Origin: DATLXH01 sp035576005 | Lineage (GTDB): Bacteria > Acidobacteriota > Thermoanaerobaculia > Gp7-AA8 | Assembly: GCA_035576005.1 (NCBI GenBank) | Contig: DATLXH010000021.1 | Coordinates: forward strand, 1 to 55,245 | Length of the DNA: 55,245 nt | Direction of reading: 5' to 3' | Part shown: positions 42,704 through 51,673 of the stretch, in pieces | Position numbering within the stretch: position 1 is the stretch's first letter | Layout of the letters: each line of letters starts with the position of its first letter | Translations under genes and position numbers: made by a program | The notes under the pieces: model-generated | Told to the model about the DNA's origin: nothing | The model's input: only the letters and a program-made list of their open reading frames with translations | The model's database searches: none

Positions 42704-43738
42704 ATGAGGGAAAACAGCAGTGACGAGAGTCGCACCGCCGTGGCAGCTGCAGGAGCCGAACCGGCAAAGACAGCGCTTCTGATCATCGATCCGGTCAACG
42801 ACTTTCTCTCGCCCGAAGGCGCGGCGTGGGAGCTCACCAAGTCGACAGTAGAAATGAACAAAGTCGTGCCGAATCTGAAGCGACTCATGAGCGGCGCGAG
42901 AGAACGCGGCGTCCCTTTGCTGATCGGGCCGATGGCGTACACGGAAGAAGATTACGCAGGCGCACAGTGGCAGCGGCGCAGCGGCATCAACCGCATCATG
43001 TTTGAACGGAAGATGTTTCTCGCCGGTTCATGGGGAGCAGACTTTCATCCGGAGCTCACTCCGCAAGCTGATGACATCATCCTGCAGCCGCATAAAGGGA
43101 TGGATGTGTTCGAAAAAACCGACCTGCGCGATCATCTCGAGCGCCTCGGCATAACTCATCTGGTGATCGCAGGAATGACGGCAAACCTCTGCTGTGAGTC
43201 GACGGGACGTCATGCCACCGAACATGGCTATCACGTGACGTTCCTCTCGGATGCGATCGGCGCCGAGAATGTCCCTGCGTACGAAGCGTCGATTCGCATC
43301 AACTATCCGCTCATCGCGAACGCGGTCATGAAGGTGGACGATTTCCTGATGGCGCTCGACGGCGGCACGTTCGGCAGCACCGAGGTGCAGGAGGGCGACA
43401 CCGTGTACGGATCGGATCATGGAGAGATCGGGAAGGTCGACAGCGTCATTGCGGCCCGCGACGGCGCTGTGGCGCACTTCGTGGTCCCGCGCGGCATCAT
43501 CGTCGATCGCGACCTCTACATCCCCCTCGATGCGGTGGTGAATCGCGTCGGCGAATCGGTTTTCATCAACGTCCCGAAACTCGTCGTCGGGAAGATGGAG
43601 TGGAGCGAGGCGCCGCGCCCGGAGGGGCAACGCGCCAAAGCTGGAGCGCCGGCAGCTTCGGTCGATCGGCTTTATCGATCGAGCGACCCTACGATTGGGC
43701 GCGGCGGCGAAGGAAATCGCAATTCGGAGCGCCGCTGA
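42704..43738 (+). CDS. Isochorismatase-like cysteine hydrolase with PRC-barrel-like tail
   Basis: 344 aa. Catalytic triad: Asp in LLIIDPVNDFL, Lys in LQPHKGMDVF, Cys in AGMTANLCCESTGRHA. The tail from about 225 (VQEGDTVYGSDHGEIGKVDSV) is a DUF2171/PRC-barrel-like domain, an unusual fusion. AAAGGAG precedes the start. The stop overlaps the next ATG (TGATG). Confidence 0.85.
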   Translation: MRENSSDESRTAVAAAGAEPAKTALLIIDPVNDFLSPEGAAWELTKSTVEMNKVVPNLKRLMSGARERGVPLLIGPMAYTEEDYAGAQWQRRSGINRIMFERKMFLAGSWGADFHPELTPQADDIILQPHKGMDVFEKTDLRDHLERLGITHLVIAGMTANLCCESTGRHATEHGYHVTFLSDAIGAENVPAYEASIRINYPLIANAVMKVDDFLMALDGGTFGSTEVQEGDTVYGSDHGEIGKVDSVIAARDGAVAHFVVPRGIIVDRDLYIPLDAVVNRVGESVFINVPKLVVGKMEWSEAPRPEGQRAKAGAPAASVDRLYRSSDPTIGRGGEGNRNSERR

Positions 43739-44016
43739 TGCAGAAGCGGAGCTTCGACCTCGCGGGCGAGACCGTGCGCTGGAGCGAGTCGGGAAGCGGA
43801 TTTGCGGTCGTACTCGTGCACGGCATTCCGACTTCACCTGAATTGTGGCGGCGCGTCGTTCCACTCGTGAAGGGCGCGCGCAGTATGGCGTTGGAAATGC
43901 GCGGCTGCGGCGAGTCGATGGACACGCGGAAAGGGCGTGACATCTCAGTCGCCGTGCAAGCAGAACGACTCCTCGCCTGGCTCGATGCGATCGGCATCAC
44001 GCGCGCGATTCTCGTG
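43738..44016 (+). pseudogene. Alpha/beta hydrolase, truncated
   Basis: The first 93 residues are a normal start of an alpha/beta hydrolase (VRWSESGSGFAVVLVHGIPTSPELWRR, ALEMRGCGESM, QAERLLAWLDAIGITRAILV). After ILV the next residues (LRASLIKFLPP) lack the GHD/GxSxG nucleophile elbow, and the frame ends at 44082. The break is abrupt near 44016. Confidence 0.75.
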
Positions 44017-44102
44017 CTTCGCGCATCCCTGATCAAATTTTTACCCCCGCGCCTGGCTTTCCGGTGCGGGCCATCCTATTGAAGAAAGCGAGGTCGACAC
44101 TC

Positions 44103-45152
44103 ATGACCCATCTGATCATCGTCACCGTCACCGTCACCGCACTTTTCGCTCTCGCGTGCCAACAGACCGGCGCCACCCTGCAGGACGCTGCAGCTTCGCA
44201 GAGTCAAGACGATCTGCCGCGCGTAAGCGAGATCGGGCGCGACCCTGTGCACACGCTGCTTCCGCCTGACGCCATTCCATCGATCGACGCGCCACAGTTT
44301 GTCGGAGCCGCAGAAGCGACGTTCATGCGCGACGAGGAGCCGGTGATCGGCATCGTCTCGGGCGGCGTCGCCAAGGCTTTCTCGACCTGGCATCTCGATC
44401 ATCACGAAATCGTGAATGACACCATCGGTGGCAAGCCGGTCGCCGTCACCTGGTGACCACTCGCACATACGGGCGTCGTGTACGCCCGACCGGAAGTCAG
44501 CGGCACGCCGGCGACGCTCGGCGTGTCAGGAATGCTGTGGCGCGACGCACTGGTGATGTACGACCGTACTACACGGTCGCTGTGGAGCCAGATTGACGGA
44601 AAGGCGGTTGCCGGCCCGATGAAGGGCGAGAGGCTGGCGGAAGTGCCTTCGGAACAGACCACCTGGGACAAGTGGAAGCGGCGTTATCCCGGCACGCTGG
44701 TCCTGGTCAAGCCCACGCTGCCCGGCTCCCCGTACGCGGAGTACTTTGCTGATCCGGAGACGATCGGCGTCCGTGGATCTGGCAACCCCGATCCTCGGCT
44801 TGGTGCGAAGGAGCTCGTCATCGGGATCGAGCGCGAAAATCAATTCGCGGCGGTGCCGCTCGGGATCGTCGAAAAGCGCGGAGCTTTCAACACCGAAGCC
44901 TGGGGCGTGCCGCTCGTGGTGACGAAGATTGCATCGTTCGTCGCGCGCGCAGGCCAGCGGCGGCTCATGTTCGACTCAGCGGGCCACGCGCTGCGCGATC
45001 GTGAGACCGGATCGATCTGGTCGCTCGAAAGCGGCGAGGCGATCGACGGTCCTCTCAAAGGGCACCGGCTGGAGCGGGTCTCCTCGAAGATCGCCTACTG
45101 GGGCGTCTGGGCGCGCTTTCATAAGAGCGAGGTGCTCCGGACGGACAAATGA
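44103..45152 (+). CDS. DUF3179 lipoprotein with an in-frame TGA in the CPLC motif
   Basis: Lipoprotein signal with Cys19 (FALAC), then a DUF3179 domain: PVIGIVSGGVAKAF, a conserved VTW, a TGA at 44454 and PLAHTGVVYA, then FNTEAWGVPL and KIAYWGVWARFH near the end. Family members carry TWCPLC here, so the TGA replaces the first Cys; the second Cys is Ala. Both sides share one frame and the product would be 349 aa. Pseudogene or Sec protein. Confidence 0.7.
44470..44488 (+). promoter_or_regulatory. SECIS-like hairpin after the DUF3179 TGA
   Basis: CGGGCGT (44470-44476) pairs with ACGCCCG (44482-44488) in a perfect 7-bp stem with loop CGTGT. The loop begins 20 nt after the TGA and has G at position 2, as the bacterial SECIS pattern asks. 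Chance is the alternative. Confidence 0.4.
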
Positions 45153-45158
45153 GCGTTG

Positions 45159-45302
45159 GCCGATTTTCGTCACGGCCGTCACGAGGCAGATCGTGCACCA
45201 CATGCCGACCATCACCGGCAGCATGATCACAAGAACAATGCTGCTGACGCCGAGGGGGACGATCAGGAAGAAGAACATCAGCACCATCCACGGAAGGGTC
45301 AT
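45159..45302 (-). pseudogene. Vitamin K epoxide reductase-like remnant
   Basis: The first 48 codons of this frame (PWMVLMFFFLIVPLGVSSI, then VMVGMWCTICLVTA) match the membrane part of VKOR-type proteins, with WCTxCL in place. The frame then runs into the antisense of DUF3179. The N- and C-terminal parts are missing. Confidence 0.5.
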
Positions 45303-45629
45303 TTAGGGTCGTCGATGCACCTTGACGACTCGATAGAGGTTCGGGTCCGCCTCCGCCATCGCCAATACCTTCTTCATGTGTTCCTGCGCCTCCTCGTTTC
45401 CGAGCATCTTTTTAAAGTCAGCCTCGCTGGCCCAGTGTGCGTAGTTCACGACGCGCTTGCCATCGAGCGACTCGTGAATTGTGGCGGAGACGAAGCCGGG
45501 CAGATGCCGCATGGTCGTCTCGGTTGCCTCGTTCAGGAGGTCCGTCAGCGCCCGCTGCTTTTTCGGGTCCACGGTGAACGTATTTATGAGTGTGATGTAT
45601 TGGTTCGACTCATCAATCTGTACGGTCAT
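45303..45629 (-). CDS. ABM-family monooxygenase-like protein
   Basis: 108 aa from ATG 45629. ITLINTFTVDPKKQRALTDLL, LPGFVSATIHESLDGKRVVNYAHWAS and the charged tail match the antibiotic biosynthesis monooxygenase fold (a small dimeric ferredoxin-like barrel). Last gene of the marR-EVE unit. Confidence 0.85.
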   Translation of the reverse strand: MTVQIDESNQYITLINTFTVDPKKQRALTDLLNEATETTMRHLPGFVSATIHESLDGKRVVNYAHWASEADFKKMLGNEEAQEHMKKVLAMAEADPNLYRVVKVHRRP

Positions 45630-46116
45630 GGCTTTTCCCCTTTGATTTGCTGCATTGAATGGGTGCTTTGAACGGTTGATGAAGCATCGGTTCGGCGATT
45701 CGTTGAAAGTCGGCCTCGGATATCTCGAAGTATCCACGTCGAAAAGGCAGACCCCAGAATTGTTTGCTGCGGATGAATGTGAGTGCTGGCAGCAGTGAGC
45801 GGATGTCGGCCTCCCCTGCCTCACAGAAGCGCACCTGGCGCCGGAACGGGTGAAAGCCGTCGGGCAAATGCACCTGGTATACGTCGTCCCCCGTCACTTC
45901 TCCGATTGCGGTAAAGCGCTGACACGGAGTGTTCGTGTCCCAGGATTCACGGCCCGAGTAGTAGATGATCCAGTCTCCCCGATTCATCTTTCGCAACGGC
46001 TCCGCTTTGCCGTGACTCAGCTGGCAGAATCCTCCTTCGACACCGATCAGCACGTGGTCGCGGGTGGCACTACCGACCCAGAATTGCGCATGGGCGCGCT
46101 CATTTGGGTGATGCAT
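45613..46116 (-). CDS. EVE-domain protein
   Basis: 167 aa from ATG 46116 (MHHPNERAHAQFWVGSATRDHV). WIIYYSGRESWD, FTAIGEVTGDDVYQ and the following QVRFCE are EVE-domain features (PUA-like fold that binds modified bases). The start lies in the marR 3' end and the stop in the ABM start, so the three genes overlap. Confidence 0.78.
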   Translation of the reverse strand: MHHPNERAHAQFWVGSATRDHVLIGVEGGFCQLSHGKAEPLRKMNRGDWIIYYSGRESWDTNTPCQRFTAIGEVTGDDVYQVHLPDGFHPFRRQVRFCEAGEADIRSLLPALTFIRSKQFWGLPFRRGYFEISEADFQRIAEPMLHQPFKAPIQCSKSKGKSHDRTD

Positions 46117-46585
46117 GATTGGAATCCTCCACGATCGTTTCCAATACACGCCGAAACGCGTCGCGCTCTCGCGATGTAAGGTGTAGAAGAGTCTCAGCTT
46201 CGATGCGGGCCGCGTCAGCGAGTGCGCGCTCCATGACGAGCTTCCCTTTTGGTGTGGGCTCGATGCCGTAACTTCTTCGGTCGCCCGCGAGGTCCTTTCT
46301 CACTACGAGTCCCAGCTCTTCCAGAGAATCAATCAGGTAAACCATCGTCGTCCTATCGATTCGAAGAAGGTCGCAGATCTCACGCTGTTTCAGCGAAGGA
46401 TCGGCAGCCACCACCGACAGCACTCCGATGTGTCGCGCGGTCAGTCCATAGCCGGCCAGGCGATCGTCGAACCTTCGGCGGACGACTTCGGCTGCCTTGT
46501 TCAGGAGAAAGCCAACTGAGTTGGCGATCTTGACTGGCAGAGCTGAGCGCGATCTCTTTCGGCTGGGCTTACTGATCATTTCCAT
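46100..46585 (-). CDS. MarR-family regulator
   Basis: 161 aa. LNKAAEVVRRRFDDRLAGYGLTARHIGVLSVV, then DLLRIDRTTMVYLIDSLEELGLVVRKDLAGDRRSYGIEPTPKG gives the winged helix. Leads the EVE and ABM genes. A perfect inverted repeat six bases before the start is the likely operator. Confidence 0.93.
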   Translation of the reverse strand: MEMISKPSRKRSRSALPVKIANSVGFLLNKAAEVVRRRFDDRLAGYGLTARHIGVLSVVAADPSLKQREICDLLRIDRTTMVYLIDSLEELGLVVRKDLAGDRRSYGIEPTPKGKLVMERALADAARIEAETLLHLTSRERDAFRRVLETIVEDSNHASPK

Positions 46586-46590
46586 AGATT

Positions 46591-46605
46591 ATCAGCAAAG
46601 CTGAT
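46591..46605 (-). promoter_or_regulatory. Likely MarR operator
   Basis: ATCAGC-AAA-GCTGAT, a perfect 6-bp inverted repeat just upstream of the marR start (46585). It sits at the start region, fitting autorepression; untested. Confidence 0.55.
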
Positions 46606-46726
46606 GATTTGTGCAACTCATTATGCTTGCATCATTCGCCGCATCGTTGGACATGATGTCGTCATACACGCAGCACATCACAATGCACCGATGCCGCTCG
46701 GGGTATGACGAGTTGAGTGACCCCAA

Positions 46727-46897
46727 GTGAGCGAGAGAGAATTTGCCCGCGCCTTCGGCAAGGTTGAGCACAATCGATGTCGAGGCACGGGCAAGCTGAT
46801 CAGAAAGATGACCCCGTCCGCGAGGAAGGTGCTCGATCAGTTCATCAGCGAGCGCGAGGAAGTCGAGGGCAAGGTTTACACGTCGAGCTTCTCATGA
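46727..46897 (+). CDS. Possible 56-aa basic protein
   Basis: GTG start at 46727, ending SFS at 46897. The peptide (MSEREFARAFGKVEHNRCRG, KMTPSARKVLDQFISEREE, KVYTSSF) is charged and plausible but has no clear ribosome site and no family I know. It may be a remnant. Confidence 0.35.
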   Translation: MSEREFARAFGKVEHNRCRGTGKLIRKMTPSARKVLDQFISEREEVEGKVYTSSFS

Positions 46898-46974
46898 GCG
46901 AAGGGCATGCGGCATGTTACGTGCGCCACGACCGGGAGCGGGAGCGGGAAAAGCATTACATAAGTTAGCGCGTA

Positions 46975-47000
46975 TGCCCCGCCGGGGAGAGGGTGCGGCC
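46975..47000. repeat. CCCTCTCC-type repeat fragment
   Basis: CCCCGCCGGGGAGAGGGTGCGG, a single arm of the family seen at 2610 and 3373, just beyond the stop of the secreted protein gene. Confidence 0.45.
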
Positions 47001-47013
47001 CCTTCGGGACCGC

Positions 47014-49830
47014 CTACGGCTGCGCGGAAAGACCTGCTCCGAGGTATGCCGGGTCGTTGGTCTTGTTGTCGATCATCGTTGCGAATGCGGAGATCTGACC
47101 TGTCGACGGCGTCACTTTGAGGATGACCGGCGTGTTGCTCATTCCGGCAAGGTTGCGCGCCGTGAAGATGTCCGTGATCTGCGTGCCGCCGCCGGTCGGA
47201 ACCTGTACGTCGAACGTATCGATTTTTCGATCACCGCTCGTGAAGATCTCCACGCGGACGCGCTGCTGCGCGTTGCCACGAAACCCCGGGTCTACCAGAG
47301 CGAGGTTCGTACGGAAGCGTGAGTCGATTACTGCACCGAGGATCTCGAGCGACTCACCCGGCCCTGCGTTCTGGAAGGCGTTGAGCGCCGGCATCAGAGA
47401 ACCAACCGTGCCGCCATCCTCGCGCTGCGAGTAGACACGAGCAGTGACACGAATGCCGTTGCTGTCCGCCACGTTGCCTGACTGAAACACAAGCCGGCCA
47501 ACACCTGTGCGGTTGAACAGCGTGCGGTACATGTCGGGGATTACCTTTGACTCATGCGGCAGCAGAAGCACCGACACGCTGGCGTCAGGCTCGCTGAGGT
47601 CGAGCGGCCGTGTCTGCATGAAAACGGACTTTGCCGTATCAGACGGGTTGAACAAAAACAGATCGGTACGGAAACGTGATCCCTGCGCGCCGTCGAGATG
47701 AGCGACGATCGGAATCATTCGCGCGACCCCGGCTGCAACGTCGGGAGGGAACAGCGTAGGGTCGTTGGTCTTGTTGTCGATTGAAATGAGAGAGGCGATC
47801 GAGTAACCGCGGCGGGTCTCATACCGAAGAGCGCCGCGCTGATCACCGAGCGAGAGCCAGCTCGCTACATCATTGATCTGGAGCTGTCCGCCGGCGGGGA
47901 CGTCGAGCTCGACATCCGAGCGCCCGATCGTGCCAATGGGGCCGGACGCCTTGAGGCCGAACCGCGTCCCACGACCGCCGGCATCGGTGATCAGCAGATT
48001 CGTACGACTATGCTGGCCCTGGAATGCGCCCGCATACGTGAGAAAGAATCGCGCGCTCGACGCGGCGTACACATCATTCGCCCCTGCTGCCATGCCGTAT
48101 GTTCCGTTGCCGGTGTCGTTGTAGGTGCGGCTCGTGGCCGCCACAGAGCGGCCGGCCGGTGGAGTGAGGAAGAGCGCACCATTCCCTTGCGTGATTCCGA
48201 AGATGACGTGCAGCGCGTCGGGAATCAGCCGCACTTCCTTCGGATCGAGAGTGAGCGTGCGAGAGTGCTGCTCATGCGTCGATGAATCGGCAAAACGCAG
48301 CCGCAGCTCGAGCCGCTCCGCGTCGGCGTTCTGCAGAACGAGATCGCTCTTCCAGAAACTGCCGTACGCGCCGGGCAGCCTGGCGAGCGCGGGAATGACG
48401 AGTTGCTGATGGAGCGACGCGCGGACGATGCCCCACTCCTGAACGATATCTCCTCCGCCAGGGGCGGCGGAGACCTGCGACGGCGGCGGCGGGAGCGCCA
48501 CCACCGGTGCGGAGTCAAAAACGAACGGGGCACCTGCAACTGATGCGTCGACGTCGAGACTGACGAATGTTTTCGCTGCACCTTCATTCAGAAACAGCTC
48601 GTCGTATCGGGCGGGGGCGGGGGTGCCGATCTCCCACATCGCCAGAGCCGGGTCGATGAGAATTCGGTTAGCCATCGTTCTCGGGCGATGGACCTGAATG
48701 AGAATCCGCGCGCCCGACCTGGCGACATGAAGGGCCTCGACCTCCGGCGCCCTCACATCCTGCCAGGCCTCGGACAAACCTGACTCAGGGCGATGGTGCA
48801 GAAGAGCGGTCGGCTGTGCCGCTCCGCGCCGGATCATCCATGCACCGCGGAAATCTACGGTCGGCACAGCGAAGATCACCGGATTGGATCCAGCCTGCGG
48901 CGGTACTGAAAGGAGGACTTCCTCTTTTGCATTCGCGATGTACGAAATCTTCTGTAGCTGGCCTGGCCGCTGGCTCTCCAGATAGACGCCGCCGCCGCTC
49001 GTGATCCACCCTTCCAGGTATGGATGCACAGCATCCGTGAGCAGCACATCCTGCAGGCGGCCGTCACTGTGCAGAAGTCGAATCCCGTTCGGGAGCGTTG
49101 CGCCGCCTGCTTCAGGACGGCCTGTCACGAGAAACTGTGAATCGCTGTTGTCGGATCCGATCAGCATGGCCGTCGACTGTGGAGCGAACGTCGCTAGCAG
49201 GCGGAGAGATCCGCTTGCGTCGAGAGCGTACATTTTCGTAATGCGACTGTTTGCCGCCGTCGTCTCCTGTGCTGCAAAGACGAATGGTGTCGTGTCGTTG
49301 CCGATTCTGATCTGCGCCCCACGTCCGCGTACGACTCCGCCGCCAGTGTCAGCACGGTAAAAGTCCGCAATGCGGGTAGTCGGCGGCAACGAGAGAACCT
49401 GCCAGCTCGATCCTCCATCGGGACTGTACAGATAACGGATATCCGTCGTTACGCCACCCGTGGCCGGATCGAAATCGGTTCCGGCCAGAATTCGCCTCGC
49501 CCCGCTTTTTGCGGTCTGCATCGCCGCTACATCGATGCGATAGCCCGGGGTGCGCGGCGGCAGCAGTGTCTGCGGCTCGTTCTCGCCCAGGCGATCGTGG
49601 AGAACGAGACTTCCCGTCAGCGGCAGGGGTGGAAACGGAACCGAGATTTGAGGTATGGGCTGGAAGGCGACCCGCGTCTCGAACAGAAGGTAATGGCGAT
49701 TGTCACGTTTCTGAATCGCTGGCCGGCCGAACTGATCGGTGACCGGAGCGTAGGAGATAATCCGGGCCTCGAGGACAGGCGCCACCGAAAAGAGCAGAGC
49801 GAAAGAGAGTATGGCGCGCCGCAGAAACAT
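47014..49830 (-). CDS. Large secreted protein with repeated beta modules
   Basis: 938 aa from ATG 49830 (MFLRRAILSFALLFSVAPVLEA signal). GGAGG precedes it. The N-terminal half is beta-propeller-like (repeated short blades). The C-terminal half has two tandem copies of a module: a block with GAYGSFWKSDLVLQNA or GSRFRTDLFLFNPSD near its start and SISIDNKTNDPTLFPP or ATMIDNKTNDPAYLG at its end. No catalytic motif seen. Cell-surface or extracellular adhesion is a guess. The same C-terminal module survives as a remnant at 23451-23663. Confidence 0.75.
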   Translation of the reverse strand: MFLRRAILSFALLFSVAPVLEARIISYAPVTDQFGRPAIQKRDNRHYLLFETRVAFQPIPQISVPFPPLPLTGSLVLHDRLGENEPQTLLPPRTPGYRIDVAAMQTAKSGARRILAGTDFDPATGGVTTDIRYLYSPDGGSSWQVLSLPPTTRIADFYRADTGGGVVRGRGAQIRIGNDTTPFVFAAQETTAANSRITKMYALDASGSLRLLATFAPQSTAMLIGSDNSDSQFLVTGRPEAGGATLPNGIRLLHSDGRLQDVLLTDAVHPYLEGWITSGGGVYLESQRPGQLQKISYIANAKEEVLLSVPPQAGSNPVIFAVPTVDFRGAWMIRRGAAQPTALLHHRPESGLSEAWQDVRAPEVEALHVARSGARILIQVHRPRTMANRILIDPALAMWEIGTPAPARYDELFLNEGAAKTFVSLDVDASVAGAPFVFDSAPVVALPPPPSQVSAAPGGGDIVQEWGIVRASLHQQLVIPALARLPGAYGSFWKSDLVLQNADAERLELRLRFADSSTHEQHSRTLTLDPKEVRLIPDALHVIFGITQGNGALFLTPPAGRSVAATSRTYNDTGNGTYGMAAGANDVYAASSARFFLTYAGAFQGQHSRTNLLITDAGGRGTRFGLKASGPIGTIGRSDVELDVPAGGQLQINDVASWLSLGDQRGALRYETRRGYSIASLISIDNKTNDPTLFPPDVAAGVARMIPIVAHLDGAQGSRFRTDLFLFNPSDTAKSVFMQTRPLDLSEPDASVSVLLLPHESKVIPDMYRTLFNRTGVGRLVFQSGNVADSNGIRVTARVYSQREDGGTVGSLMPALNAFQNAGPGESLEILGAVIDSRFRTNLALVDPGFRGNAQQRVRVEIFTSGDRKIDTFDVQVPTGGGTQITDIFTARNLAGMSNTPVILKVTPSTGQISAFATMIDNKTNDPAYLGAGLSAQP

Positions 49831-50404
49831 TTTGGCCTCCAGTGGTGAGAAGCAGGTATGTCGTAACACCATATCACGAAGAGGTAACCGAAAAGAGTCA
49901 ATCTGATCTCGTCAGCTCCTCGGCTGCGGGACTTCGACGCTCGCGAAGTATATTGAACACAAGCTCGCGAGGTCCCTCGCCCTCACGCCCAGACTTCCAG
50001 GAAACTTCCAGGGTGGATCCGGATTTGCCGCGATGTCGTCCTGAGCTTGGGCGTGAGGGCGGGAGGGGCTCCACCTCGCAAGCTTCTACTCGGTACCGCA
50101 AACGTAGAGGGACATGGCGCAACAGTGGACATCCGCGATCCGAGCTGCGGGCTTCACGGCTCTACGCGGCGGCCGTCGCATTGATGGGCCCGGAGTGTAA
50201 GCTTGCGAGGTCCCTCGCCCCTCCCACCCTCACGCTCAGGCTCGGGACGACAGCTCCCCGTGTCCTCCGCTCCCCGCGGGAGACATCTCGCTTCCGACAG
50301 AATGCCGAGACTCTTACGCCCCTCACCCTGCTTCGCTTCGCTCGCTTCCCTCTCCCCGCCGGGTAGAGGGAACGCCGCCTCGCGGCTCAGTCGCGCCAGG
50401 ACGC
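49831..50404. other. Intergenic region full of palindromic repeats
   Basis: No gene. AAGCTYGCGAGG-TC-CCTCGC occurs at 49967 and 50202, with an inverted copy near 50080. The region 50305-50392 is the inverted copy of the repeat at 3373-3460. It lies between the CusB-like and secreted protein genes. Confidence 0.55.
50305..50392 (-). repeat. Dispersed repeat, copy B (inverse of 3373-3460)
   Basis: CTGCTTCGCTTCGCTCGCTT, then the CCCTCTCCCC hairpin with one change (GTAGAGGG), then CGCCTCGCGGCTCAG. High identity to the complement of copy A. Confidence 0.65.
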
Positions 50405-51673
50405 TCATGGCGTCATCCCTTGCGATCCGCGGAGCTGGGCTTCGGAATCGAGGAGAAAGCCTCCCTCGATTGCGACCGTGTCACCGGCCGTTAGACCCGA
50501 TGTGATTTCGACTCTCTCCGGCGTTCTCGATCCCATGGTCACCTGGCGTGGTGCGAAACTGCCTGGTGACACTTCCACCCAGATGAACTGCTCCTGGCCG
50601 CGATCCACGATTGCGGTAGCCGGCACGAATAGTGTGGGGCGGCCGGGGTCGCCGAAGAGGCGAACGCTCACGTACATGTCGGGTTTGAGCACGAAGTTGC
50701 GATTCGGCAGCTCGATGCGCACGCGTGTGGAGCGACTCTCGCCGGTGACCGTAGGCTGCACGAATGCGATGGTTCCGGCGAGCGTCACACCCGGGAGTGA
50801 AGGCACGGTGACGGAGACGCGCTGACCGATGGCGATTTTCGAGAGGTCCTGCTCATACACGTCAGCTTCAACCCACACTGTCGACAGGTCGGCGACTTCG
50901 AACAGTGTCTGTCCTGCTGTGACGTACTGCTGGGGCACAACCAGCTTGCGTGTGACGATACCTGACACGGGCGCGGTGATGGCAGTGGAGGTGATCGGCT
51001 TGCCGCTTCGCGCCACCTGAGCGATCTGCGAAGCGCTCATTCCGAGAAGAAGGAGCCGGCGGCGGCCGGACTCCGCCAGCTCCCGCCCGAGACCTGGACT
51101 CCCCAGTGCCACGAGGTATTCGCGCTGTGTCGCATACAGATCGGGCGAGTAGATCGTTGCCACGGTGCGTCCGCGGGTGACGTTGTCGCCTGTAAAGTTC
51201 ACAAACAGCTGCTCGATGCGACCGCCTGTGTACGCCGTCACCTGGGCCAGCCGTCGCTCGTCGAATGTCACCCGACCGGTCGTCAGGATCTCGCTGCTGC
51301 TGGTGGTTGGGACGATGCGAGCCGTCCTCACATTCGCCATGACGCGTTGAGCGGGAGTAATTGATACGGTGGGCACGGCTGTATCGAGTCGCGCGCTGTT
51401 CGCGATTTGTGAGGCCACGTCGGCCTGCTTCGATACTGTCCGCTTCACCAGCCTCATTCCGCAGATCGGACAGCTGCCCGGCTTACCCGAAGTCACGCTG
51501 GGATGCATTGGGCAGTAGTGCGTCGAGGCCTCAGCTGAGTTGCCGTGCGCGTGAGCTGCTCCGTCGCTGCGACCACGTTGCCAGATCACGCCCCAGATGA
51601 TTGCGGTGACCGCGGCAAGAACGAGAGCGACGGCAGCGACAATGATGACCTGTCGTTTCGTCATCGTGCTCAT
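50405..51673 (-). CDS. CusB-like periplasmic adaptor of an RND efflux system
   Basis: 422 aa from ATG 51673 (upstream open-frame codons belong to the OMF gene). A membrane anchor (about 8-30) precedes a heavy-metal-binding domain at about 52-77 (HYCPMHPSV and CPICGMRLV). The lipoyl and beta-barrel domains follow (VNFTGDNVTRGRTVATIYSPDL, SGIVTRKLVVPQQYVTAGQTLFEVADLSTVWVEA and SVTVPSLPG). Exports copper/silver-type ions with a pump that is not visible here. Confidence 0.88.
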   Translation of the reverse strand: MSTMTKRQVIIVAAVALVLAAVTAIIWGVIWQRGRSDGAAHAHGNSAEASTHYCPMHPSVTSGKPGSCPICGMRLVKRTVSKQADVASQIANSARLDTAVPTVSITPAQRVMANVRTARIVPTTSSSEILTTGRVTFDERRLAQVTAYTGGRIEQLFVNFTGDNVTRGRTVATIYSPDLYATQREYLVALGSPGLGRELAESGRRRLLLLGMSASQIAQVARSGKPITSTAITAPVSGIVTRKLVVPQQYVTAGQTLFEVADLSTVWVEADVYEQDLSKIAIGQRVSVTVPSLPGVTLAGTIAFVQPTVTGESRSTRVRIELPNRNFVLKPDMYVSVRLFGDPGRPTLFVPATAIVDRGQEQFIWVEVSPGSFAPRQVTMGSRTPERVEITSGLTAGDTVAIEGGFLLDSEAQLRGSQGMTP

